A stretch of DNA of 64,000 nt, from contig JAOSJP010000039.1 in NCBI GenBank assembly GCA_027494015.1, positions 263,287 to 327,286 of the forward strand, read 5' to 3'. How positions within the stretch are numbered: the stretch's first letter is position 1; each line of letters opens with the position of its first letter. Position numbers and translations under genes: made by a program. Of this stretch, positions 52,336-61,453 are shown in pieces. This DNA is from Anaerolineae bacterium. Its GTDB lineage: Bacteria; Chloroflexota; Anaerolineae; Aggregatilineales; Aggregatilineaceae. The notes beneath the pieces are model-generated. The model saw only the letters and a program-made list of their open reading frames with translations. It ran no database searches and had not been told where the DNA came from.

Positions 52336-52950
52336 ATGTTCGAGGGCTGTAGTGGCTGCTGCCTGTCCATCATCCTCATCCCACTGCTGTGCCTGGGGCT
52401 GGCCGCCTGCGTGGTGATCTACGCCGCGACCAGCGACAGCGACGCGCCTGTGTCTAAAGCCTTCCAGCCCAATCTCACCGAGGCCCTCGCCTTCGACCGG
52501 GCCATCAGCGATGCCATTGCCCAGGCGCGCAGCCAGGGCTGGTGGGCGCTCAAGTTCACCGAGCGCGAGCTGTCGTCGTGGATGGCTCTCGAAGGCAAGG
52601 CGTTCGCTGAAGAGCATGGTCACGTCTATCCCTTCACGAACGTGCAGGTGGGGCTGGACGATGGCGAGATGCGCTTCTACGCCGACGTAGAAGTGCGCTT
52701 CCTGAAGGTGCCGCTCAAGGTCTTCATCAAGCCTGGGGTGGACCACGCCGGGCAGATCACGCTCGACATCACCAATGTGGACGTGGCCGGCATCGGTGTG
52801 CCGGATTTCGTGGTGCAGACGGTCAAGGCGCAGTTTGAAGACGTGCTGATCCGGCCCTTTGATGACCTGCCGGGCAGCTACTTTCTGTACGAGCAGAGTC
52901 TGGTTGTGGACAACGGCGCGTTTGAGGTGCAGGGCTTTATCCAGCCCTGA
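52336..52950 (+). CDS. Membrane-anchored protein of unknown function
   Basis: A 204-residue product. Residues 1-32 hold Cys-rich MFEGCSGCCLS and a hydrophobic helix (IILIPLLCLGLAACVVIYAA), which could be a lipoprotein-like or plain anchor. The exposed part (about 45-204) is alpha/beta with FTERELSSWMALEGKAF, VYPFTNVQVGLDDGEMRFYA and VDVAGIGVPDFVVQTVKAQF, reminiscent of lipid-binding-type folds, but I do not recognise the family. GAGGAGGGC lies before the ATG. It is divergent from cysH. Confidence 0.78.
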   Translation: MFEGCSGCCLSIILIPLLCLGLAACVVIYAATSDSDAPVSKAFQPNLTEALAFDRAISDAIAQARSQGWWALKFTERELSSWMALEGKAFAEEHGHVYPFTNVQVGLDDGEMRFYADVEVRFLKVPLKVFIKPGVDHAGQITLDITNVDVAGIGVPDFVVQTVKAQFEDVLIRPFDDLPGSYFLYEQSLVVDNGAFEVQGFIQP

Positions 52951-52975
52951 GCGGTCATTTGACAGTTGCATTTCC

Positions 52976-53080
52976 CTCACCCCTAAACCCCTCTCCACAC
53001 GCGGAGGAGGGGCTTAAGCCGCAAAACGACTCCCCCTCTCGCGGGGGAAGGGGGGCGGAGATGGGGGCAAGGCGCAGTCC
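52976..53080. repeat. Family C-like core without ends
   Basis: AAACCCCTCTCCACACGCGG/GAGGAGGGG and CCCCCTCTCGCGGGGGAAGG, then GGAGATGGGGGCA. No terminal repeats. Confidence 0.7.
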
Positions 53081-53146
53081 GAGCGTCTTCAAACGACCTC
53101 TGAGCGACGGCGCAGCCGGGCAGCGAGCCGGCGAAAGGACGGGCAT

Positions 53147-54118
53147 GTGAGCATTCTGGTGACGGGCGGGGCGGGCTTCATCGGCAGCCACCTGGCGCGG
53201 GCGCTGCTGGCGCGCGGCGAGACGGTGATCGCCCTGGACAACTTCAACGACTACTACGACCCGGCCATCAAGCGGGCCAACGCCGCCGAGCTGGCCCAGC
53301 ACCCGGCCTTCACGATGGCCGAGGGCGACATCCGCGACGCGGAGACGGTCGAGGCGCTCTTCGCCGCGCACGACATCCGCCGCGTGGCGCACCTGGCAGC
53401 GATGGCCGGCGTGCGCGAGAGCATGAAGCAGCCGCGCCTGTATTACGCGGTCAACCTGGACGGCACACTCACCCTGCTTGAGGCAGCGCAGCGGCACGGC
53501 TGCGACAACTTCGTGCTGGCCTCCACTTCGTCGGTCTACGGCGAAACGCAGCGCCTGCCCTTCAGCGAAGAGGACGCCGCCGACCGCCCCCTGGCCGCTT
53601 ACCCGGCCAGCAAGCGCGCCGCCGAGCTGCTGGCCCATACCTACCACCACCTGCACGGCCTGAATATCACCGCGCTGCGCTTCTTCAACGTCTATGGGCC
53701 GGCGGGCCGCCCGGACATGATGCCCATGCGTGCAATGGAAGCCGTGCTCGATGGCAGCGTCGTGCCCATCTTCAACAACGGCGACATCCACCGCGACTGG
53801 ACGTATGTTGACGACACGGTGACCGGCGTGATCGCCGCGCTCGACCGACCGCTTGGCTACGAAGTGATCAATCTGGGCGTCGGCGCGCCGATCTCGCTGA
53901 AGGAGTTCATTGACGTGATCGAGGAGCTGTCGGGGCGGACGCTCCACACGCGCAGCGTGCCCACGCCGCCCAGCGACCCGCCGATCACCTTCTGCGACAA
54001 CAGCAAGGCGCGCCGCCTGCTCGGCTTCGCCCCGTCCACGCCCGTGCACGAGGGGCTGGCCCGCACGTGGGCCTGGTTCAAGGCGTGGAAGATGGCCAGC
54101 GGCGGCTGGCCCGAATGA
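53147..54118 (+). CDS. NAD-dependent epimerase, UDP-glucuronate/UDP-glucose 4-epimerase type
   Basis: A 323-residue extended SDR. The start VSILVTGGAGFIGSHLARAL holds the NAD motif; LDNFNDYYDPAIKRANAAEL is characteristic of UDP-glucuronate 4-epimerases. ASTSSVYGETQRLPF, YPASKRAAELLAH (catalytic Tyr and Lys) and RFFNVYGPAGRPDMMPMRA follow, then IHRDWTYVDDTVTGVIAAL. The GTG start at 53147 has AAAGGA eight bases upstream. It provides precursors for surface polysaccharide; another epimerase and a glycosyltransferase lie close by on the other strand. YhhN follows 28 bases downstream, likely in the same transcript. Confidence 0.92.
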   Translation: MSILVTGGAGFIGSHLARALLARGETVIALDNFNDYYDPAIKRANAAELAQHPAFTMAEGDIRDAETVEALFAAHDIRRVAHLAAMAGVRESMKQPRLYYAVNLDGTLTLLEAAQRHGCDNFVLASTSSVYGETQRLPFSEEDAADRPLAAYPASKRAAELLAHTYHHLHGLNITALRFFNVYGPAGRPDMMPMRAMEAVLDGSVVPIFNNGDIHRDWTYVDDTVTGVIAALDRPLGYEVINLGVGAPISLKEFIDVIEELSGRTLHTRSVPTPPSDPPITFCDNSKARRLLGFAPSTPVHEGLARTWAWFKAWKMASGGWPE

Positions 54119-54146
54119 GCCGCGTCTCCTCAAAGGCAAACGCTGG

Positions 54147-54782
54147 ATGACCCTGCCCATCGCCCTGCTCAGCGCCGCCGCCGCCCTGTGCGCCGCGCTG
54201 ACCATCGTCGCCAAGTATCGCCAGTCGAAGCGGCTGGAATACGTCTGTAAGCCGCTGGCGACGCTGAGCATCCTGTTGATCGCGCTGCTGGCGGAAGACC
54301 CGCTCACGGCGCGCTACCAGGCGCTGATCGCCCTGGGGCTGGCCGCGTCGCTGGCCGGGGACGTCTTCCTGATGCTGCCGGATCGCTTTCTGCCTGGCCT
54401 GGTCAGCTTTCTGGTGGCCCATCTCTTCTACTTCGCCGCCTTCACGCTGGAAGGGCGCGGCACCGCCCCGCTGTGGTACCTGGCCCCCTTTGCGCTCTAC
54501 GGCGTGCTGATGCTGCGCTGGCTGTGGCCGCACCTGGGGTCGCTGCGCGGCCCGGTGATCGTCTACATGGCGGTGATCCTGTTGATGGCCTGGCAGGCGG
54601 CCAACCGCTGGCTCGAAACACGCCAGGACGGAACGCTGCTGGCCCTGGCTGGCGCGTACCTGTTCGTCACGTCGGACTCGGCGCTGGCGGTGGAGCGCTT
54701 TCGCGGCGCGTGGCGCAGTGCGCCGTTCTGGGTGCTGAGCACGTACTTCGCCGCGCAGTGGCTGATCGCGCTGTCGGTGTAG
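54147..54782 (+). CDS. YhhN/TMEM86-type membrane protein (putative lysoplasmalogenase)
   Basis: A 211-residue polytopic membrane protein with about eight helices. The family's acidic motifs are present: LAASLAGDVFLMLPDRFLPG and AYLFVTSDSALAVERFRGA. The first helices contain KYRQSKRLEYVCKPLATLSI, as in YhhN. Animal homologues hydrolyse the vinyl-ether bond of lysoplasmalogen; the bacterial role is uncertain, though anaerobes can contain plasmalogens. It starts 28 bases after the epimerase gene. Confidence 0.87.
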   Translation: MTLPIALLSAAAALCAALTIVAKYRQSKRLEYVCKPLATLSILLIALLAEDPLTARYQALIALGLAASLAGDVFLMLPDRFLPGLVSFLVAHLFYFAAFTLEGRGTAPLWYLAPFALYGVLMLRWLWPHLGSLRGPVIVYMAVILLMAWQAANRWLETRQDGTLLALAGAYLFVTSDSALAVERFRGAWRSAPFWVLSTYFAAQWLIALSV

Positions 54783-54817
54783 AGGAACCCGTGCGGGCTG
54801 TGGGCTAGAGCAAGAAC

Positions 54818-54976
54818 ATCACCGCCGAGGCGTAGAGAGCGCGGAGGAAAACTCAGGAAGACATCGTGCCATGCGGAGCTTACCTCACCCCCGCTCGGCG
54901 CTGGTGCGCCTTGCCGCCCCCTCTCCATGCATGGAGAGGGGGCAAGCCGAGCGCAGCGAGGCTGGGGGTGAGGTAA
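54818..54976. repeat. Family G fragment and family A core
   Basis: A left half of G (CACCGCCGAGGCGTAGAG) is at 54818-54850. A family A core lies at 54880-54976, TTACCTCACCCCC to GGGGGTGAGGTAA, with apex CTCCATGCATGGAG like the copy at 29203. Confidence 0.8.
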
Positions 54977-55036
54977 ACCAGCGCGCGCCCTCTGCAGTTC
55001 AGCAATCTCGTCCCCGATACGCCCCGTGCGAAGGCC

Positions 55037-55933
55037 TCACACCGCCCAGTCGCCCGCCGCGTAGCCGATGTCGAAGGCCACCGTCCCCGTGTGCACGGCC
55101 AAGATCGGCCCGGCCAGTGACCGTTCCAGGTGCACGCAGTCGAAGCGCTGGCGCAGCTTCTCGCTCAGCCGGTCGGCCAGCGTCGGCGTGGGATCGGTGC
55201 CGTAGACGATGTGCGCGCGCAGCTTCTGCCCTTCGCCCACTTCCCTGACAATCTGCTCCACGAAAGCGTCTACCGCCTTGTCCAGGCGGCGAACGCGGCC
55301 CGCCGGGACGTAAGTGCCCGCCGACTCGCCGCTCTTGCTGACGGTGATCAGCGGCTTGATGTGCAGCGCCTGGGCCACATGGTACTGCACCGTGCCGATG
55401 CGCCCGCCGCGCACCAGCGGCGTCAGGTCATCGAGGATGAAGAGCAGTCCCCCGGCGGCGTGCGTCTGCTCCAGCAGCGGGACGATCTGCGCAGCCGTAT
55501 ACCCGGCGGCGGCAGCGCGAGCGGCGGCGAGCACCTGCAGGCCCAGCGCGGCGGAGATGGTGCCGCTGTCGCGCACGGTGATGTCCTGGCCGGGCAGGGC
55601 CTGGGCCGCCTGGCGCGCCGCGTTGACCGTGCCGCTCAGCCCGGCGCTGAGATGGATGGACAGGATGGGCGCGCCCGCCAGCGATTCGTACAGCGCTTTG
55701 AAGTCGGGCACGGTGGGCTGCGACGAGGTCGGGTGCGCGTCGCCGCGCGCCAGCCGCTCGGCGAACTGGGTGAGGTCCATGTCCAGGTCGCTGCGATAGG
55801 ACTCCTCGCCGAACAGAACCTTGAGCGGCGCGCGCTGGATGTTGTAATGCTGCCAGGCATCCGCCGGCAGGTCGCAGGTGGAATCGGTGACGATGATCGG
55901 CGGGCGGCTGCCCGCCGGTGAGTCTTCTGTCAT
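55037..55933 (-). CDS. DegV family fatty acid-binding protein (FakB-like)
   Basis: A 298-residue soluble protein that holds a fatty acid for phosphorylation by a FakA-type kinase. PIIVTDSTCDLPADAW is the start motif; TSSQPTVPDFKALYESLAGA has the conserved TSQP, SIHLSAGLSGTVNAARQAAQ the HxSxxLSGT motif, and FILDDLTPLVRGGRI the third. GPILAVHTGTVAFDIGY at the end has the conserved His-Thr-Gly-Gly-like segment. Length is typical. No fakA is adjacent. It is divergent from the kinase gene. Confidence 0.94.
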   Translation of the reverse strand: MTEDSPAGSRPPIIVTDSTCDLPADAWQHYNIQRAPLKVLFGEESYRSDLDMDLTQFAERLARGDAHPTSSQPTVPDFKALYESLAGAPILSIHLSAGLSGTVNAARQAAQALPGQDITVRDSGTISAALGLQVLAAARAAAAGYTAAQIVPLLEQTHAAGGLLFILDDLTPLVRGGRIGTVQYHVAQALHIKPLITVSKSGESAGTYVPAGRVRRLDKAVDAFVEQIVREVGEGQKLRAHIVYGTDPTPTLADRLSEKLRQRFDCVHLERSLAGPILAVHTGTVAFDIGYAAGDWAV

Positions 55934-56065
55934 AGCAGTCTCCTCGGGTGATAGCCGCGCTAACCACAGTCAATGGGGGGCTGAAGCGAGGCATGAGATA
56001 AAAGGCGCGAGGATGATACCCTGTTTGGGGCAAAGCTGCCTGTTCTCGGCGCGCGGGGCAGGACC

Positions 56066-56099
56066 AGACTTCCGAAGTCTGTGGAGACTTCCGAAGTCT
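56066..56099. repeat. Family F palindromes, two copies
   Basis: AGACTTCCGAAGTCT occurs twice, separated by GTGG; each is itself a palindrome. Lies in the gap between DegV and the kinase gene. Confidence 0.85.
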
Positions 56100-56201
56100 G
56101 CGTCTCCGCCCCCCATCTCCTCACATCTGCTACTTGCTTATTGCCGCGATTCTTTGTACCTTCATGAGTGCGTCCATTTCTCATCCGGCGAGCGTGACAT
56201 C

Positions 56202-59200
56202 ATGGCGAGCGACGACCTCATCAACCAGGTGTTAGGGCGGGGCCAGTATGCGATTCGGTCTGTGCTGGGCCGGGGAGGGATGGCCACCGTCTACCTGGCC
56301 CGCCAGGCTTCGATGGACCGCGATGTAGCCGTCAAGGTGATGGCGGCGGAGCTGGCCGACGACGAGCAGTTCGTGGCGCGCTTCGAGCACGAAGCGCAGC
56401 TTATCGCCCGGCTCCAGCACCCCCACATCCTGCCGGTTATTGATTTTGGGCGCGAAGACAAGTTCATCTACATCGTCATGCAGTCCATACGCGGCGGCAG
56501 CCTGGACGACCGCCTGTCGCGCGGGGCGCTGCCGCTGCCGCTGGCGGCGCGGATGCTCGGCCAGATCGCCAGCGCCCTGACTTTCGCCCACGAGCAGGGC
56601 ATCGTCCACCGCGATCTCAAGCCCAATAACGTGCTGCTCGACGAGCGCGACAACGCCTACCTGACCGACTTCGGCATCGCCAAGATGCTCGCCGGGACGA
56701 CCAAGCTCACCGCGACAGGCAACATCCTGGGCACCCCGGCCTACATGGCCCCAGAGCAGTGGCGCGGCGAGCTGGTGGACGCGCGCACCGACATCTACGC
56801 GCTGGGGATCATGCTCTACGAGATGGTGCTCGGCCAGCTTCCCTTCTCCGGCGACACGCCCTACACCCTGATGTACAAGCACTTCAACGACGCGCCGCCG
56901 CCCCCGCACCTGGCCAATCCCGACCTCGACCCCGGCGTGGAGGCGGTCATTCTGCGCGCGCTGGCCAAGAACCCCGACGACCGCTACCAGTCCGCCGAGG
57001 AGCTGGCCGAGGACTTCGTCACGGCGCTGCGCGCCGGGCCAACCCGCCCCCGGTCGGCGCCCGCGCCAGACATGGAGCGGACGGTGATCGGCGAGGAGGC
57101 CGCGCCTACCCGCGCGCCCGCGCCGCCAGGACGTGCGACTCCGCCCGCGCCGCCCACTCAGGCGGCCCCTCCGCGCGCGCCGGTATCTCCGGCGGGGCGC
57201 GGCGGACTCAACCCGCTGGTCATCGGCGTGGCGGCGCTGGGCGTGATCGCCGTCGTCGTGGTGATCGCGCTGCTGGCGCTCGGCGGTGGCGACGAGAAGG
57301 GGAAGGTAGCCGTTCTGCCCACGCCGACCGAGACAGTCACGCCGACTGAGACGCTCGCCCCCACGGCGACGCCCACCGCCACGTTAACGGAGACGCCCGC
57401 GCCAACCGACACCCCCGCGCCCACTGACACGCCCGCGCCGACGGCTACGGCGCGCACCACGTTCGCCACCATCCTGTCGGAACGGGGCAACGTGCGGCGC
57501 GGGCCTGGCTTTGAGTATGAGGTGATCGCCACGCTGACTCGCGAGGCAGAAGTCATCGTCGTCGGCGTGAGCGAAGATGGCGGCTGGTACCAGGTGGTCG
57601 GCGGCGGCATCCCCGGCACGGGCTGGGTTTCGGCGGAGGTGGTGCGCATCTCCGGCAACCCGAACATCCCGGTCGTCGCCCTGCCCACGGCCACCTTCAC
57701 GCCGTCGCTGACCCCGACACCGACGGATACGCCCGCACCGACCGACACACCAACGCTCACCGGCACGCCGACTGATACGCCGACGGTCACACACACGCCC
57801 GCGCCGACCGAGACGCTCACACCCACCCCCAGCGCGGTAGACTCGGCCCTGTTCGTCCCGGAGACGCTGCAGCCCCGCAGCCTGGGCACGGTGGGGATCA
57901 CGCTTGACTATCCGGTGACGTGGCCCGATCCCTGGTTCTTCGGCCTGACGTACTTCCTGGCCCCGGTGGATTCGAGCAATCCGTTGAGCAGCTCCTATCC
58001 GACGATCACGCTGGTGCGCGGCACGCCGGGGCAGGTTTTCGGCGCCGGGATGACCAGCGACATCAGCAGCCCGGTCAGCGCCATCGAGCATCCCTACGGC
58101 TCGGACTTCAGCGGGATGAGCGTCGCCGCCGAGGAGTTCTCCGTCCCGGCGCGACTGATGGACATCCGCGAAGGCGGGATGCACCTGTGGACGTGGCTGA
58201 TCGAGATTGCGGCGGACGACTGGCTGCACATCGTCGTGCTGGCGCCGATCGGCGAGTTCGATCTGCCGTTTGGCGAGAACGTCCTGCTGCCGATGATCCG
58301 CTCGATCCAGGTGGATGGCCGTCCGCTGGTCAGCCCGCCCACACCAACGCCCGACCCGACCGACACGCCCGCCGCGCCGACGCCCCCGTCAGAGAACGCG
58401 CTCGTGCTCGGCCAGGCACCGCTTCAGCCGGGCGAGGCCTTGCTCGACACCTTCGACAACAACCGCAACGACTGGCGCTTCGCCAACATCATTGACGGGC
58501 AGTTGATCATGGAAGCGCCGGAGCTGGACTTCATGCGCTGGGCCTTCCCCGACCCGCTGCTGCAAGGTGACGCGGCCTTCTACGCTGAGGTGACCGCCGA
58601 GATGGTCAGCGACACGAATTACTATGAGTATGGGCTGGCCTTCCGCGTGGTAGACGACGCGAATTTCTACTACTTCGTGGTGGATCACCGCCGGCAGGTC
58701 GTGCTGTTCAAAGTGACTGACTCCGAGGTAGAGGAGCTGCTTCCGGCGGCGGTTGACAGCGCGGTGCGCGTGGGGCCGAGCCAACCGCATACGTTCGGCG
58801 TGCTGGTGATCGGCGACTACATCGAGGTCTATCTGAACGGGCAGCTTAAGGGCGCAGTCGTTGACAGCACGCACACGCGCGGCGGCGCGCGCGCCATCTC
58901 GTACACCTATGTGGACTCGAACACGCCGGTGACTGCCGCGTTCGACAACTTCGCCTACGTGCCGCTGACCATCGCCGGCAACCCGCTGCTGACCGAGCGG
59001 GCCAGCACCATCATCGGCACGGTGCAGCCCGACCTGACTAATATCCTGCTGACCGGGAGCAGCGGCGCGCGCGCCCTGGCGGCGCTCATCGGCGGGCAGC
59101 CGTTCGCGGCGCTGGCCCGCAGCGCCGACAACCAGTACGTCTTCGGCTATGCGCGCGGCGCCACCGGCTGGGTGCCCGCCTCCGCGCTGGCGCTGACGCG

Positions 59201-59692
59201 TGCGGGCGCGCCCGCCCTGATCACGGCGCTGCCCGTGCTCGAAGCAACGACCGAAGGCAGGGAGGACCTGCCCTGGCCGGTGACCTGGCCCGGCCAGGAA
59301 ACGCCCACGCCCGCCCCATCGCCCACCCGCCGCCCACTGCCGCCGCGACGAGCACACCCACACCGGCTGAACCCGCGCCGGGCACCATCGCCTACGGGCA
59401 AATGGCAGATGTGGCGATTGCCGCCGGGCAGACCATCACCGTGACCTTCGCGGGGAACGCTGGCGATCAGGTGACGGTGGCCGCCGACGCGGGCGCGAAC
59501 GCGGCGCTGGACACGGCGCTGCGCCTGCTGGGGCCGGACGGCACCGTCATCGCCGAAGATGACGACAGCGGCCCCGGCCTGAATCCCCTGCTGACGAACG
59601 TTGCCTTGCCCGCGTCCGGCCAGCACACGATTGAGATCATCCAGTATCGCGGCGAGGGAACCGTGACGCTGCGCCTGGACAGGACGAACTGA
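56202..59692 (+). pseudogene. Multidomain transmembrane Ser/Thr protein kinase, frameshifted near the C-terminus
   Basis: About 1163 residues after repair. Kinase domain at 15-275: GRGGMATVYL, Lys in DVAVKVM, HRDLKPNNVLL, DFGIAKM, GTPAYMAPEQ. A Pro/Ala linker and one helix (near 345-365, LVIGVAALGVIAVVVVIALL) lead outside. There, Thr/Pro spacers separate an SH3b-like domain (about 425-490, NVRRGPGFEYEVIATL), an alpha/beta domain (about 545-705), a concanavalin-like domain (about 735-925, NDWRFANIIDGQLIM) and a second SH3-like unit. The frame breaks near CCC 59333-59335; the next frame gives TSTPTPAEPAPGTIAYGQ and a PPC-like domain (about 1070-1163). It probably senses wall or glycans. Confidence 0.85.
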
Positions 59693-59719
59693 CCGGCTCG
59701 CGCAGGCGCAGGCCGGCGA

Positions 59720-59804
59720 AGCGGGTGCGCGCACATGCTGTCAGCAGGTATGCCTGGGCGCAGCAGAAGCAGCGCCCCTACCTGACAGGTTTTGCTCACA
59801 CCCT
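59720..59804. repeat. Family A end pair without core
   Basis: GCGGGTGCGCGCACATGCTG at the left and CGCCCCTACCTGACAGGTTT then TGCTCACACCC at the right, joined directly: a deletion derivative. Confidence 0.7.
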
Positions 59805-59826
59805 GGCTAATCCCGCACGCTGAATG

Positions 59827-60314
59827 CTCTGCGTTACCCTCAAATCTTACCCCCATCCCCCAGCCCCTTCCTCTCAGGGGTAGGTTTTTAACGAGTTTGA
59901 GCGAGAGCGCATCGGACGGTTCCTCGCTCAAAGAATGAAAACCTTTCACACACCCTGTTTCCGCGCGGCGCAGAGCAACGTATCAAACGTGGGCGTGTTC
60001 TGCCGCACCCCCAGCCTCGCTGCGCGCGGCTTTCCCCCTCTCCGTTGAGGGAGAGCCGGGGCAGGGGAGGCGCATCAACGTCACAAAGTCCGGGCGCGCC
60101 AGCCTGCCCGTAGGGGCGCTGCTCTGCTGCGCCCTGGGTTTACCTCATCCCCGCTCGGCGCTGGCGCGCCTCACCGCCCCCTCTCCGTCAACGGAGAGGG
60201 GGCAAGCCGAGCGTAGCGAGACTGGGGGTGAGGTAGAACAACGCGCACGTTTGATGCGATTGCCCTGCGAGGATGGGGGGGACAGGCACAGCCAAAGATG
60301 TGGGTAACGCATAG
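59827..60314. mobile_element. Family C element grown by nested insertions, with 10-base target duplication
   Basis: The ends CTCTGCGTTACCCTCA and complement of CTATGCGTTACCCACA (14 of 16) match family C. The exact repeat ACGCTGAATG lies outside both ends (59817-59826 and 60315-60324). Instead of 150 bases it is 488: within it are an A core fragment (60008-60060) and an A2 copy (about 60070-60265, ending GTTTGATGCGATTGCCC). It occupies most of the gap between the kinase and the next gene. Confidence 0.88.
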
Positions 60315-60393
60315 ACGCTGAATGAGAGGGCTGGCGGAGAACTCCGCCAGCCCCTGTTTCTGACACGGCTGCCCTACGCTCGCCTTACCGCCG

Positions 60394-60421
60394 TTGACGC
60401 CCCCCTGGGCAGCGGTATAAT
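60394..60421 (+). promoter_or_regulatory. Sigma70-type promoter TTGACG-N16-TATAAT
   Basis: TTGACG at 60394-60399 and TATAAT at 60416-60421, 49 bases before the 60471 start. It is the best -35/-10 pair in the window. Confidence 0.75.
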
Positions 60422-60470
60422 TCAGCGTACCCCGCACCTGGTTTTGGGGAAGAGTGGAGGAGCAGAGAGG

Positions 60471-61289
60471 ATGTCTCGCAAGTTATCCGTCGTATTGATC
60501 ATAGTCATTCTGGCGCTGATGCTGATCCCGCAGGGGATTTCGGGCGCGCAGGGTGCTGCCCTGAAGATCCTCACCTGGCGCGGAATCGAAACCTCAGCCG
60601 GGCGTTACACCATCGCCCCAGGCACATCGGTCACCCTGATCTACAGTTGGGTTGCACGGACCGCGCAGCAGGTCGAGGAGTTCAAAGCTCACGCGGACAT
60701 CACCGTGCTGCTGAATGGCGAGACCGTCTTCAGCCCCAGCGCCGGTGTGGACTCCGGCTGGCAGGCCGTCGAAGTTCTCGCCGGCGGGACCATCGCGCGC
60801 GCCTACTGGAGCATCCCGCTCTCGGCGCTGCCCGCCGGGACGCACACGATTCAGACGGTCATCACCCTGGACGCGCCGGTGTCGGATGGCATTGTCGCCA
60901 CGCCGTTCCCGGTGGGCGCGGTCAACGACACCACCAACATCATCATCGTCACGGGTGACCCCACCGCCGTCACGGAGGCCGCGCCCGCCAGCGCAGCGCA
61001 GCCCGCCGCCCCCGCCCTGCCAGCCGGTAAGCTGATCTGCGACCGGGCGGTCGGCACGTTCGTCAAGGATGCCGTCGGCTACTGGGGGCCAGACCTGTCC
61101 AAGCCGATCCAGCCGGACTTCGTGATGCCAGCGGGCAAGACGCTGTGGGTCTTCGGCATGGACGAGACGCAGCGTTTCTACCAGGTGCTGCTGGACGCGC
61201 AGTTGTTCTGGGTGCGGGCCGATACGATGGCTCCGACCGCCGATGCAGTGTGGCACGGCACCCCGCTGCCCAACTGCCCCGTCCACTAG
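60471..61289 (+). CDS. Secreted protein of unknown function
   Basis: A 272-residue exported protein. The signal peptide is VVLIIVILALMLIPQGISG (cleavage near residue 27). Residues about 30-170 form a beta-rich domain (LTWRGIETSAGRYTIAPGTS, AYWSIPLSALPAGTHTIQTV). An Ala/Pro linker (about 175-190) precedes an 80-residue domain with two Cys (LICDRAVG and PLPNCPVH) and KTLWVFGMDETQRFYQVLLD, which resembles SH3-like modules. No family assigned. GGAGGAGCAGAGAGG precedes the ATG, the promoter is 49 bases away, and a terminator follows, so it is monocistronic and probably well expressed. Confidence 0.8.
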   Translation: MSRKLSVVLIIVILALMLIPQGISGAQGAALKILTWRGIETSAGRYTIAPGTSVTLIYSWVARTAQQVEEFKAHADITVLLNGETVFSPSAGVDSGWQAVEVLAGGTIARAYWSIPLSALPAGTHTIQTVITLDAPVSDGIVATPFPVGAVNDTTNIIIVTGDPTAVTEAAPASAAQPAAPALPAGKLICDRAVGTFVKDAVGYWGPDLSKPIQPDFVMPAGKTLWVFGMDETQRFYQVLLDAQLFWVRADTMAPTADAVWHGTPLPNCPVH

Positions 61290-61304
61290 CGATCCGTGAA
61301 GACT

Positions 61305-61336
61305 GGGGGGCGCATGATCGTCTGCGCCCCCTTTTG
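61305..61336 (+). terminator. Rho-independent terminator
   Basis: GGGGGCGCA pairs with TGCGCCCCC around an eight-base loop and is followed by TTTTG, 15 bases after the stop. Confidence 0.88.
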
Positions 61337-61408
61337 ATTCCGCTCCACGCGCGGCGCTGAATGACCGGTTGCGCTCGCGCTTCATTCCCCAAGCGCGGCG
61401 CAGTTCAG

Positions 61409-61414
61409 TATAAT
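61409..61414 (+). promoter_or_regulatory. -10 element TATAAT
   Basis: TATAAT within CAGTATAATG, 40 bases before the 61454 start; the -35 is weak. Confidence 0.5.
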
Positions 61415-61453
61415 GAGAATACAGGCACAGCATATCCACAAGGACGGCCAGCG

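Noticed and set aside
59402..59692. Separate small secreted protein
   Set aside because: It is the PPC-like tail of the kinase after the frameshift; it has no signal peptide.
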